Source: CAWBRT01 sp963819175
GTDB taxonomy: Bacteria; Acidobacteriota; Terriglobia; Terriglobales; Acidobacteriaceae
Direction: 5' to 3'
Length of the DNA stretch: 64,000 nt
NCBI GenBank assembly: GCA_963819175.1
Contig: CAWFVJ010000021.1
Location: 62,001 to 126,000, forward strand
The notes under the pieces are model-generated. The model worked only from the letters and a program-made list of their open reading frames with translations. It did not search any database and was not told where the DNA came from. Shown in pieces: positions 17,964-26,514 of the stretch. Every line of letters starts with the position of its first letter. The stretch's first letter is position 1. The translations under genes were made by a program, and so were the position numbers.

Positions 17964-18473
17964 TTATTGCGATACGCACTCAGCGGCGCTGCTGTGTTTA
18001 CGGGCCTGTTCGACGGTTGCTCGGAGTTCCTTGTCGGACACGTACCAGTTTTTCCCATCCGAATCCCAGACGAAGAGGGCTTTAATATTGGGGCTGATTA
18101 CGGAAAGGTCAGGCGTGAACTCTTGGTGAGATTCGTGCCCTTTCAGCATCCGTGGCAAGCCCTGAGAAATCACGACGAATTTGTCTTTCCCATTTTCGGG
18201 AATTTTCCATTCGCCGCCCCACCCCTGCAACAGCATGGGTCTACGACCGACGTTGGTCATCTTGACGACCAGGTGCACGTCGGCGCCTGCATCTCCAGTG
18301 GGCAAATGAAAAGCGAACGCAGATTGCCTTCCATCGATTCCCGTCTCTATCCGCATCAGCGAAATCGAAATTTTGACACGGGCTCGGTCATGCAGTTCAC
18401 GGTACAGGTTCCAGCCGAGCAAGATGCTGGAGATGATCGCTGCGTAAATAGCCAAAATGGTTGTGAGGGACAT
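17964..18473 (-). CDS. Membrane-anchored hypothetical protein
   Basis: 169 residues. One N-terminal transmembrane segment (ILAIYAAIISSILLGWNLY) is followed by a soluble domain rich in beta-strands (DVHLVVKMTNVGRRPMLLQG, then a short Cys at the very end). The family was not recognised. It lies between the ackA operon and a divergent chemoreceptor gene with no close partner. The product is probably a small cell-surface or inner-membrane-tethered protein. Confidence 0.6.
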   Translation of the reverse strand: MSLTTILAIYAAIISSILLGWNLYRELHDRARVKISISLMRIETGIDGRQSAFAFHLPTGDAGADVHLVVKMTNVGRRPMLLQGWGGEWKIPENGKDKFVVISQGLPRMLKGHESHQEFTPDLSVISPNIKALFVWDSDGKNWYVSDKELRATVEQARKHSSAAECVSQ

Positions 18474-18699
18474 GCCGCACTTGTCGCAGCGAGTTTAGCG
18501 CCTCCGAACAATCTGCGTAAGTAACCGAAAGATCAATGCGACTTTGCCTTGCGCACGCCGGCGCCAAATCCGGCTTTTGTGTTGCTCCCAAGTCCGGGCA
18601 CTGACGTAACCTATGATGAGAGTCAGTTTTTCCATAGGATAAGGTGTTTAGGATAATCTCCCCCAGATTACCCTGGTTTTCAGCGCCCAGGAGTTCCCA

Positions 18700-20688
18700 G
18701 TGCATTGGACGATCGGCAGAAAACTGTACGTAAGCTTCGGGATAGTGATGTTCCTCGTGGCAATCAGCTCGACTGTCGCGTATGTCAAGATGACGCAGAT
18801 TATAGCCGCTCAGGGTCGGGCTGCGTTCCGCACGACGGAACTGAACCAGGCTTACGCGGTGTTGTCGAACACCAACCAGCTCAACGCCGCCGTGCGGGGA
18901 TACATCCTCGCTCATGAGGGCAAAGACGTCAGTGAGATCGATCGGCTGAAGAAAATGGTTGCGTTCTTGTGGAACAATGCCGACACCGCCGCTGCCAAGT
19001 TGCAAGAGCTGAGCCCAAAGTTCACGTTGCCGGAGGACCGGGATATAGTTCAGGCAATGCTCGCCGATCTGGCTAGCAACAAGCGGCAGCAGTATTCCCA
19101 GATGGCGCTGGCCGATGGCGGTGAAGCTGGCGTGCTGCAGGCCCGCTCGAATCTTACGATCAGTTCCTTTCAGTCAGCAAACAAGGTCCGTGCCGATGCA
19201 AATAAGCTAATAGACAATATCAACAAACTTGCCGAGGAGGATGGCATGCGGGCGGAAGCATCGGCTTCCGCGGCCCTGGCAACGGTGGTGATCTGCTGTT
19301 TGCTGGTGATCGCTCTGGGATTGGTTCTTGCTGCCTTCATCAGTCGCAAGATAACGATTGCAGTCCACCGTCTGGTCGCACGGGCGCGGCGGATTGCAGA
19401 AGGCGATCTGAGCGGCGTGGACGAAGAGACAAAGTTGACGGACGAGATCGGCGAGTTGGCGCGTTCTTTCGCTGCGATGGTGTCTTACCTGCAGGAGATG
19501 GCTGCAATCTCCGAGGCCATTGCCGGCGGCAATTTGGCGAATGAAGTCAAGCCGAGGTCCGAGCGCGATACGCTGGGCAACGCTTTTGCCCGCATGGCCG
19601 AAGGACTGGGAACGCTGGTGCGCGGCGTGCGTGACAGCGCCGCGCAGGTAGCCAGCGGCTCCAGCCAGGTCGCCGACACGACGGAGAAAGCGGCCAGAGT
19701 CGGACTGCAGGCCTCCTCCGCCATCGACGAAGTAACCAGCACCATGCACGAGATGAGCCTCAACGTCGAAAGCGTCGTTAAGAACACCCAGGTGCAGGCG
19801 GCCAGCGTCAACGAAACAGCGGCCTCGATCGACCAGATGGTGGCTTCCATTCAGCGAGTGGCCGATACTTCCAGAATCCTGCTCGACATCTCCAATCGTT
19901 CTCGCCAGGAAGTGGAGAACGGGATTGGCAGCATGGATAAGGCGACCAATGGACTGAACCGCATCAACACCTCGATCCGTTCTTCGGCGGAGATCATTGA
20001 CGTGCTGGGCCATCGCGTCGAAGAAGTCGATAAGATCATCGAGGTTATTGACGATTTAGCCGAGCAGACGAACCTGCTTTCCTTGAATGCCGCCATTGAA
20101 GCCGCGCGTGCCGGCGAACAGGGTCTTGGATTCGCAGTTGTCGCCGACGAAGTTCGCAAACTGTCCGAAAGGTCTGCGCAATCGGCCAAAGAGATTTCCG
20201 AGCTGATTCAGAGCATCCAGAAAGAAGCGCGGAAAGCGGTCGCAGACATGGACAAGAGCACGAGCATCGTCAACGAAGGCTTGGACTTGAATCGAGAACT
20301 CAGCGCGGCGCTCAAGAAGATCTCCGACGTTGTCACAGAGGTGTATAAATTCGCTCAGGAAATTGGTGGAGCGACGAATGAGCAGTCGGCTGGTTCCACG
20401 CAGATTGCCCGCGCCACCACCCGCCTGAATGAAATTACGAACGAGATCAACTGTTCGGTGGAGGAGCAATCCACGGGCACGCACGCGGTGGTCAAGGCAA
20501 TGGAGCGTATGCGTGACCTGGCACAGCAGAGCAGCTCCGGTTCGAGCGAACTTGCGGCATCCGCGGAACAGATGTCAAGAATGTCGGCGAACTTGCTCCA
20601 AATGATGGACCGCTTCAAGCTGGGGCTGGGCGATGTGTCGCAACCGCCCGGTAAACGCCGCGCTGCCGCCGCCAAGGCTCACTTCTGA
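18700..20688 (+). CDS. Methyl-accepting chemotaxis protein
   Basis: 662 residues from GTG 18700 (AGGAG nearby). Layout: transmembrane helix about 9-30; helical periplasmic sensor domain of about 155 residues (four-helix-bundle or CHASE3-like); second transmembrane helix about 190-212; HAMP; a second HAMP-like segment (EAIAGGNLANEVKPRSERDT); and a long coiled-coil signalling domain. The kinase-control tip is clear near residue 455: EQTNLLSLNAAIEAARAGE, then GFAVVADEVRKLSERS. It would control CheA autophosphorylation. No che or flagellar genes are adjacent, so it is an orphan receptor here. The ligand is unknown. Confidence 0.93.
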   Translation: MHWTIGRKLYVSFGIVMFLVAISSTVAYVKMTQIIAAQGRAAFRTTELNQAYAVLSNTNQLNAAVRGYILAHEGKDVSEIDRLKKMVAFLWNNADTAAAKLQELSPKFTLPEDRDIVQAMLADLASNKRQQYSQMALADGGEAGVLQARSNLTISSFQSANKVRADANKLIDNINKLAEEDGMRAEASASAALATVVICCLLVIALGLVLAAFISRKITIAVHRLVARARRIAEGDLSGVDEETKLTDEIGELARSFAAMVSYLQEMAAISEAIAGGNLANEVKPRSERDTLGNAFARMAEGLGTLVRGVRDSAAQVASGSSQVADTTEKAARVGLQASSAIDEVTSTMHEMSLNVESVVKNTQVQAASVNETAASIDQMVASIQRVADTSRILLDISNRSRQEVENGIGSMDKATNGLNRINTSIRSSAEIIDVLGHRVEEVDKIIEVIDDLAEQTNLLSLNAAIEAARAGEQGLGFAVVADEVRKLSERSAQSAKEISELIQSIQKEARKAVADMDKSTSIVNEGLDLNRELSAALKKISDVVTEVYKFAQEIGGATNEQSAGSTQIARATTRLNEITNEINCSVEEQSTGTHAVVKAMERMRDLAQQSSSGSSELAASAEQMSRMSANLLQMMDRFKLGLGDVSQPPGKRRAAAAKAHF

Positions 20689-20835
20689 TCAGCATGCAAC
20701 AAGAGTTCAATGAGCTGCCTGCAACCCGCCACACCTCGCGGGCAAAGAAGATGAATGCCGCCCGACTGCGGTGCTGCTTGATCCGAAAAGCGAACTCAGC
20801 CATCTCAACGGGGCAAAGACCGCCCCACATCAGTA

Positions 20836-22047
20836 TCAACTTCGCCCGGCAGCCGCGGTTGACGGCAGTAGCGAATCTGTGACTTCAGATTGTGGGGCCG
20901 GGGCCGCCGCTACTTGCTGGTTCACATGCACGACCGTCGCCGGCGGAAAGCCGTTGAAGTACGTACTGCTGGCGGCGGAATAGGCACCTATGTTTTCGGA
21001 GTAGACCAGATCGCCCATCTCCAAGTCCGGGAGTTCCTCGGCCAGGTTGATGGTATCGAACGCGTCGCACGTGGGGCCGAAGACAGAGCAGATCTGAGTA
21101 GGGCCATTCTTGAAACTCTTAAGGTGGTACTGGGCGTGGTCAAAGACCATCCCGCTATAGGTGTGATAGACGCCGTCGTTAAGATAGTAACAAGATCTGC
21201 CCTCACGGACGGCTTTGCCTATGATCTGGGCGACGGCGGTGGCGGCGGAGGCGACCAGGAAACGCCCCGGCTCAGCAAGGATCTCGATCGATTCAGGGAA
21301 AAGACGGTCCAACTCGGCATTGATCATTTTGGCGAGCTTCCTAAAGGGAGGAACCGTCTCGTCGTAGTGGGCAGGAAAACCACCGCCGATGTCGAGGAGT
21401 TTGAGATCGAAGCCACGTAACTTGGCCTCTGCGAAGATGCCCGCGGCTAGGTGCAGCGCCTGGCTGTAGTTCTTAGCGTTGGTGCACTGGCTGCCGACGT
21501 GGAAGCTCAGCCCTTCGACCTCGAGCTTGTTATTGTGAGCGAAGGCGATCAGGTCAACAGCCTCGCCGGGCAAAGCGCCGAACTTGCTTGACAGCTCCAC
21601 CATCGATCCGGTGTTGGGAACACGCAACCGTAGCACCAAGCCCGCGTGCGGCGCATAGCGGGCGATCTTGATCACCTCTTCGTGGTTATCGTAGGTGACC
21701 AGCGGCTTGTATGGGTCCAACCGCTCGAGCGTTTCGATCGCCTTGATCGGGTGCGAGTAAATGATCTTATCCCAGATGAAATCCTGCCGCTGTTTCTCCG
21801 GAAGATCCTTGATTCTTTCGTGGACGTTCAAGAACTCCGCCATGCTGGCGACGTCGAAACTGGCTCCGGCATCGTAAAACGTCTGTACGATTGCAGGATC
21901 GCTGTTAGCCTTGACCGCGTAGTAGGCCTGCACGCGCGGCAGATGCTTCCGGAACTGGTCGTAGTTTTCCCGCAGCACCTTATGGTCAACAACAACAAAC
22001 GGTGTGCCGTGCTTTTTGGCCAATTGCAAGAGTATCTTTTGGTCCAT
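20836..22047 (-). CDS. PLP-dependent ornithine-type decarboxylase (alanine-racemase fold)
   Basis: 403 residues, the size of fold-III (eukaryotic-like) basic amino-acid decarboxylases. PLP-binding YYAVKANSDP supplies the catalytic Lys. Other motifs are FDVASMAEF, SFHVGSQCTN, LLDIGGGFPAHY and EPGRFLVASAATAVAQI, and the active-site Cys/Asp motif FGPTCDAFDTI matches ornithine/lysine decarboxylases. It would decarboxylate ornithine to putrescine. The homospermidine synthase gene lies 90 nt upstream on the same strand, which supports ornithine as substrate. Lysine or diaminopimelate activity is the less likely alternative. Confidence 0.88.
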   Translation of the reverse strand: MDQKILLQLAKKHGTPFVVVDHKVLRENYDQFRKHLPRVQAYYAVKANSDPAIVQTFYDAGASFDVASMAEFLNVHERIKDLPEKQRQDFIWDKIIYSHPIKAIETLERLDPYKPLVTYDNHEEVIKIARYAPHAGLVLRLRVPNTGSMVELSSKFGALPGEAVDLIAFAHNNKLEVEGLSFHVGSQCTNAKNYSQALHLAAGIFAEAKLRGFDLKLLDIGGGFPAHYDETVPPFRKLAKMINAELDRLFPESIEILAEPGRFLVASAATAVAQIIGKAVREGRSCYYLNDGVYHTYSGMVFDHAQYHLKSFKNGPTQICSVFGPTCDAFDTINLAEELPDLEMGDLVYSENIGAYSAASSTYFNGFPPATVVHVNQQVAAAPAPQSEVTDSLLPSTAAAGRS

Positions 22048-22137
22048 AGCTTTGTAGTCCTTGGCTCAGATGTTTACGTCAACTGCGAGCAGGATGCCAT
22101 TGTGAATCCTGTAAATTTCCGTCACGCCGCGCCGGGT

Positions 22138-23604
22138 TCAAATACCGTCTCCCTCAGTAACTAGAAAATTCTTGAACTGCCAAGGGTCGGCCGTGTCGAT
22201 CTGTGGCTTGTTATATCCGCTGAAGAAATTCGAGTAGTGTTTCAGCGGGTTCCAATCCGAGGCCACGGAAACAAATGTTCCCAGGTATGGCTTGCTGACC
22301 TCCAGCACGTAGTCATGGGGCAAATCGTCAGGCACGCACAGCCCCCGGCACGGGTTCTCGACCATCCACATGCAGGCGGCAACAACCGAAATCGCTACCT
22401 GCATCGTGGTTGCGTTCTGATGCGGTACCAGGCGGCGCGATTCCTCGATATCGAGATCGCTTCCGCACCACCACGATTCGTAAGGGTGCCCCATCACCAG
22501 TGCGCCCAGAATATCGGCTCCGCTGGTAATTTCGTCGGTCATGATGCGGATCTGCGGTTGCAAGCGGTAGTCGTAGCCGCGCAGTTCGTGAAGTGAGGCA
22601 ATGGCGGCGTCACACGGGCAATAAGCGTAGTGGACCGTCGGGCGATAGATCGCCTTGCCGTCTTCCCAAACAGTGAGCTTCTCGGTGATGGTGAACGCCT
22701 CGCCGTGGCGCACGATCATGCCGACGATGTCGTGATTCGGCGGTACCCAGCTCGCCACGAATGTGTTGATGCCCATCCGCGCCAGGCATATCTGGCTCTT
22801 GGGACCGTCCGCGTGCTCGAAAGCGAGGGCTGGCAGCTCTTTTTCATGGGTGCCCCAGCCCATCTCGGCCGTGGTCGTCCCCTCCTCCCGGAAGCCCTCC
22901 ACGCTCCAGGTATTGACGAACTCGTTCACCTGTTTGGGCTGATCTGTGATCTGCGTGTCGCGCTCGCTGCAGTGAATGACCTTGACGCCGAGTTGCTGAG
23001 CCAAGTGGTTAAAGTTCCGCGCCTTGGCGTGGTGAGCGACCTTTTCCGCCTGCGCCCCGCTGAATTTTTTCTCCGCCAGCGCGCGCTGCGCGATGTCGAG
23101 AAGCGCTTGCTTGGTGAAATGGCTGATGAGGCCGGGGTTAGCTCCGTGTTCAATCACCGCCGTCGGCCCAGGTTCGCTCCAGGTGGAGATCATCCGCCGC
23201 AGGTTCATGTGGCGCCAGTATAGGGTACGCGTGGTAGGGTGCTTGTTTTCCGCTCCAGCGTAGGGATCCCAAAGCTCTACTGACGTGTTCACATAGAGGA
23301 CGCCCCGGTCGTGGCACCACTGCACGATTTCGCAACAATCGATGTTCCACGCCAGGTCGATGAGGAGGTCTCCAGCCGAGAGATGTTGTCCCAGCAAACT
23401 CCCCAGGCTCTCGGGCGTCACGCGATCCTTGATAAAAGTCACACCCTGCTCGACCCACGGCTTCAGAGCGGCATCGTTTGGCTCAAAGTCTATGATGGTG
23501 ATGTGCTTGGGATCGATACTAAGGTGTTTGACTAAGATAGGCAGCGTGCAACGCGCTACCGCCCCAAAGCCGACGAGCAAGACTCTATTCGGAAACCTAA
23601 CCAT
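22138..23604 (-). CDS. hss: Homospermidine synthase
   Basis: 488 residues, normal family length. It has an N-terminal Rossmann fold (VLLVGFGAVARCTLPIL, then TIIDFEPND) and family blocks such as LLIDLAWNIDCCEIVQWC, NTSVELWDPYAG, EHGANPGLISHF, RMGINTFVASWVPP and GHPYESWWCGSDLDIEESR. The NAD-dependent enzyme joins two putrescine units into sym-homospermidine, releasing ammonia. The next gene encodes the decarboxylase that makes putrescine, so both steps of the pathway are encoded together. Confidence 0.94.
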   Translation of the reverse strand: MVRFPNRVLLVGFGAVARCTLPILVKHLSIDPKHITIIDFEPNDAALKPWVEQGVTFIKDRVTPESLGSLLGQHLSAGDLLIDLAWNIDCCEIVQWCHDRGVLYVNTSVELWDPYAGAENKHPTTRTLYWRHMNLRRMISTWSEPGPTAVIEHGANPGLISHFTKQALLDIAQRALAEKKFSGAQAEKVAHHAKARNFNHLAQQLGVKVIHCSERDTQITDQPKQVNEFVNTWSVEGFREEGTTTAEMGWGTHEKELPALAFEHADGPKSQICLARMGINTFVASWVPPNHDIVGMIVRHGEAFTITEKLTVWEDGKAIYRPTVHYAYCPCDAAIASLHELRGYDYRLQPQIRIMTDEITSGADILGALVMGHPYESWWCGSDLDIEESRRLVPHQNATTMQVAISVVAACMWMVENPCRGLCVPDDLPHDYVLEVSKPYLGTFVSVASDWNPLKHYSNFFSGYNKPQIDTADPWQFKNFLVTEGDGI

Positions 23605-23839
23605 CCTTATTCCTCTCCGCTGTAGTGACTAGATTATCTAATGCGATCGTTCGAGTCTCGCCCCGCTCACGGGGGCTGTTTCGAACGACATGCTGGGCCA
23701 GCCTGATGGCCTTTGCGACTTCTCCAGAGACCGAATCACTGGCGTCACGCAGTTGGCGGGCGGCAGCGCATAGTTCCTCTTTGACTATGATTTGCACGGT
23801 GCCATCATAATCGAAGGTCGTGGATGATCTCCAGAGCAT
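23597..23839 (-). CDS. Small hypothetical protein overlapping the start of hss
   Basis: An 80-residue frame from ATG 23839 overlaps the hss start by 8 nt, a sign of translational coupling. The frame is also open upstream to a TAG and would encode a very acidic stretch (DPEEGDEEDEPEE) but has no start codon there; the real N-terminus may therefore have been lost or altered. The predicted product has a strand followed by a helix (ELCAAARQLRDASD). No family was recognised. It may be a small partner of the polyamine genes or a gene remnant. Confidence 0.4.
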   Translation of the reverse strand: MLWRSSTTFDYDGTVQIIVKEELCAAARQLRDASDSVSGEVAKAIRLAQHVVRNSPRERGETRTIALDNLVTTAERNKDG

Positions 23840-24125
23840 TTCTTCGGGTTCGTCTTCCTCGTCGCCTTCCTCCGGGTCGACGACAGGAGATTCCTAGCTC
23901 TGAGTGGATTACGAGTAGTTTTTCAGCAGCCTGCTAGGACTTCGGGCCCGCGTCGGCGGACCTATTCTGCGGGCGTGACGCTCCAGTGTTTTCAGGTCAA
24001 GCGAGGAACAGACATGCGGCAGTTGCCACCCTGGAACCTGGTTCGGGATCAGGAACTCTGCTTAGCCCTTGAACCGTTTACAGGCTGGATCTGGCGCTGC
24101 AGTTGATTCCTCTGGGTTCGGCGGA

Positions 24126-24144
24126 GGAGCCGCAACTCGGCTCC
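24126..24144 (-). other. Hairpin just after the UGA of the 29-residue membrane protein (SECIS-like position)
   Basis: On the minus strand GGAGCC-GAGTTGC-GGCTCC forms a perfect 6-bp stem with a 7-nt loop. It starts 10 nt after the UGA at 24155-24157, and the loop begins 16 nt after it. No U-tract follows, so it is a poor intrinsic terminator. The distance matches that of bacterial SECIS hairpins, but the loop has not been compared with real examples. Confidence 0.3.
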
Positions 24145-24154
24145 GTGGAATCCC

Positions 24155-24244
24155 TCAGGTCTGAACGCCGAAGCGTGGCAGCACCCAGCGGGTTACCAAT
24201 ATCCACACGGCGATAAATGCGAGAGCCCCCAGAAAGTTGTTCAT
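24155..24244 (-). CDS. 29-residue single-span membrane protein, possibly continuing through UGA
   Basis: ATG 24244 has a strong ribosome site (GAGGGG, 7 nt upstream) and starts 34 nt after the PadR stop. The product is one hydrophobic helix (FLGALAFIAVWILVTRWVLP) followed by RFGVQT and a UGA. The ending resembles small redox-complex membrane peptides that end in a G-V-x-T-Cys motif (recalled, not checked), in which the Cys would fall exactly at this UGA. If UGA were decoded as selenocysteine, the frame would run on to TAA 24062-24064 and give about 60 residues with one further Cys. Context: co-directional with PadR and divergent from the electron-transfer operon. The short form is the conservative call. 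Confidence 0.55.
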   Translation of the reverse strand: MNNFLGALAFIAVWILVTRWVLPRFGVQT

Positions 24245-24278
24245 AACGCGTTCCCCTCATCGTGAATAGATGCACGTT

Positions 24279-24710
24279 CTAAGAGCTTGCTGAAGCCCGC
24301 TTCGTTCGGGTGGGCCTTCGTGCCCCGTTGAGCGATTCCACTTTGTGTACGAAATGCGACATCGACTTGCTCACGTTGTGAAGCACCTCTGCCCATTGCT
24401 GCAGGTGGTGCTCACCGTCTCTGGTTAACGAGTACACCTTTCGTGCCGGTCCAGAACCCTTCGTATCCCAATGGCTGGTGACGTATTTGTTCTTTTCGAG
24501 GATGTTCAGCGTACGATAAAGTGCGGCTCTTTCGATGTCCGCATCCGTAAATGCGTAATCTCCGAGTTCTCCCGACAGGTCGTAACCATAAGCATGCCCG
24601 CGCTCGCGAATCATCAACAAGAGAACCGGTTCAATAAACCGATACAAGTGTCCCATGGCGCAGGTGCAAGGATAGTCGCTGGGGTGACGAGAGCATTTTC
24701 CACGTGGCAT
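24279..24710 (-). CDS. PadR-family transcriptional regulator with Cys-rich N-terminus
   Basis: Start at ATG 24710 (GGAGG 6 nt upstream), giving 143 residues; an in-frame upstream GTG/ATG region to 24752 is basic and not family-like. A short extension, MPRGKCSRHPSDYPCTCAMG, places three Cys and a His ahead of the PadR winged helix (FIEPVLLLMIRERGHAYGYD, then LYRTLNILEKNKYV and the wing YSLTRDGEHHL), which is followed by a helix. PadR proteins are dimeric repressors that respond to small molecules or stress. The Cys/His cluster suggests redox or metal sensing. It is divergent from the Fe-S/NrfD operon and most likely represses it. Confidence 0.85.
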   Translation of the reverse strand: MPRGKCSRHPSDYPCTCAMGHLYRFIEPVLLLMIRERGHAYGYDLSGELGDYAFTDADIERAALYRTLNILEKNKYVTSHWDTKGSGPARKVYSLTRDGEHHLQQWAEVLHNVSKSMSHFVHKVESLNGARRPTRTKRASASS

Positions 24711-24972
24711 TCTCAACCTCCAACGCCGCTTTGGTTTAAGTGTAACACGCACCTATTTCTCTCGCTTCAAAAAGGTCGCCGCCAAGGCGCCGAGAGCGGC
24801 GGCTGTTGACTAAATGAGCGAATTCCTCGATTGAACGTGGCAAACAAGTACCGTCAGAACGTTTCGCCCACGGGATTAAATGGCATTTCAACAAGGTGAT
24901 AAGTACACCTAATCAGTGATGGACTCTTTGCAACCAACAACATACAAAAACGTTTAGACTTCCCTCAATTCT

Positions 24973-25005
24973 GCCTTGCGCGAGGCTCCCAAGCAAGGCT
25001 ATAAG
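24973..25005 (+). promoter_or_regulatory. Promoter with overlapping inverted repeat for the electron-transfer operon
   Basis: TTGCGC (24976-24981), an 18-nt spacer and TATAAG (25000-25005) make a plausible sigma-70 promoter about 70 nt before ATG 25078. The inverted repeat GCCTTGC-N13-GCAAGGC (24973-24979 and 24993-24999) lies across the -35 and spacer, where a repressor would block polymerase. The divergent PadR protein is the obvious candidate, by inference. The remaining sequence between 24711 and 25077 shows no gene. Confidence 0.5.
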
Positions 25006-25077
25006 AGTTTAGGGATTCTAGACGCATACTACATCTAGTTGTGACTGCCGACAGATCGGTCAAGAAATAGAGGAGTC

Positions 25078-26514
25078 ATGCAGCTTATCAGTCCGGAAGA
25101 TCGGGCAAAAGCCTTTCACTCGGGGAAGAAGCCGGAGGTCGTCCGGAAGCAACTATTGCCGGTTCGCTACCACGTGGAGGATTTCGCGGTTCAGGACCGC
25201 CCCCGCCGCTTTCTTGAAGCATTCGCCGCCATTCTGAAGCATACGAACTATCGCGTGGCGCTGGACCAATATGTCCGGGTCAGCGCGAAGTGCTCGCGTT
25301 GTACGGTCAAATGCCAAGTCTATCTGGCGACCGGTGATGAGCAAGACATTCCGTGCTATCGCTCGGAATTGTTGCTGTCGGTTTATCGTCGCCACTTCAC
25401 CGTCGCCGGCGTTTTGAGGGCACGACTACTGGGCGATCCGGGACTGACCGATGACAAGGTCCAGGAAATGGCCGATGCATTTTACAACTGCACGGCATGC
25501 CGTCGCTGCCATTTCGAGTGCCCTATGGGAATCGATCACGGCTTGCTGACTCACCTCGGGCGTTACATCCTGTCGGAGATTGGGATTATCCCACGGGCAC
25601 TGGCCGTCAGCGTTCGCGAGCAGTTAATCGGCGCCAGCGGAAACACGTCGGCGGTGCCGGTGCCGGCGTTGTTGGATACGCTCGAGTTCCTGAGCGATGA
25701 GATCAAAGAGGGTATAGGGGTAGATGTAGCGTTTCCGGTCGATAAACAAGGAGCCGAATACATCTTTTTTCCGGCCGTTTCGGACTACATCATGGAGGCT
25801 GACACGCTGATGGGCAATGCCGCGGTTTTTCACGCGACCGGCGACGCCTGGACCATTGGCACCGGCTACTTTGACGGCATCAATTACGGCCTCTTTTACA
25901 GCGACCAGATACTGGAACACGTGGTGAAAAAGATCCAAGTGGAAGCAGATCGCCTGCAGGCGAAGAAGATTTTGATCGGCGAGTGCGGCCATGCTTCGCG
26001 AAGTGCCAAAGTCTTTTATCCAAACTTTTGCGGAGGAAAAGAAGCGCGACCGGTCGTCAGCATCATGGAGTACACCCATAAGGCTTGGCGGGACGGAAGA
26101 TTGAAGCTCAAGCCGAATGTGATCACCGAGCGGGTCACCTATCACGATCCGTGTAACTTCTCCCGGAGTGGTTGGGTTGTGGAGCAACCTCGGGAGCTTC
26201 TCAAGGCAATTTGCAGCGATTACGTCGAGATGACGCCGAACCGGCGCGACAACATTTGCTGTGGCGGTGGCGGTGGCACCGTATCCATGGACGAGTTACG
26301 CCCCTATCGGACACTGGTGGGGGGTAAGGCCAAAGCCGAACAGATTCGGGCGACTGGCGCCAAGTACTGCGTAGCGCCCTGCGCCAACTGCAAAAAGCAG
26401 CTAAAAGAATTGATGGAAGACCAAGGCGTTGATTGCCAAATCGTCGGCTTGCACGACTTGCTATACAAGGCGATCGACTTTGAATCAGGGGGCACTAGTG
26501 GAAACGTGGATTGA
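25078..26514 (+). CDS. HdrD/DsrK-like Fe-S electron-transfer protein (CCG domains)
   Basis: 478 residues, AGGAG 4 nt upstream. Cys72, 75, 79 and 93 form a first [4Fe-4S] ligand set and Cys138, 141, 144 and 148 a second (NCTACRRCHFECPMG). The C-terminal half holds Cys-rich CCG-type motifs: NICCGGGGGTVSMDELR and CVAPCANCKKQL, with HDPCNFSR between. In HdrD, DsrK and HmeD this domain carries a noncubane [4Fe-4S] site that reduces disulfides. The next gene encodes a NarI/DsrM-like membrane partner overlapping by 17 nt, giving the K-M pair of a membrane complex that links quinol oxidation to a thiol/disulfide partner. The physiological substrate is unknown. Confidence 0.88.
   Translation: MQLISPEDRAKAFHSGKKPEVVRKQLLPVRYHVEDFAVQDRPRRFLEAFAAILKHTNYRVALDQYVRVSAKCSRCTVKCQVYLATGDEQDIPCYRSELLLSVYRRHFTVAGVLRARLLGDPGLTDDKVQEMADAFYNCTACRRCHFECPMGIDHGLLTHLGRYILSEIGIIPRALAVSVREQLIGASGNTSAVPVPALLDTLEFLSDEIKEGIGVDVAFPVDKQGAEYIFFPAVSDYIMEADTLMGNAAVFHATGDAWTIGTGYFDGINYGLFYSDQILEHVVKKIQVEADRLQAKKILIGECGHASRSAKVFYPNFCGGKEARPVVSIMEYTHKAWRDGRLKLKPNVITERVTYHDPCNFSRSGWVVEQPRELLKAICSDYVEMTPNRRDNICCGGGGGTVSMDELRPYRTLVGGKAKAEQIRATGAKYCVAPCANCKKQLKELMEDQGVDCQIVGLHDLLYKAIDFESGGTSGNVD

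Noticed and set aside
17755..17979. 74-residue minus-strand frame downstream of ackA (contains FSYGLGVYQRPQPANALPF)
   Set aside because: No ribosome site, overlaps the end of the next gene by 16 nt, and no family match; could be the tail of a lost gene but support is too weak.
20694..20882. 62-residue plus-strand frame after the chemoreceptor
   Set aside because: Overlaps the end of the decarboxylase on the other strand and shows no coherent fold or signal.
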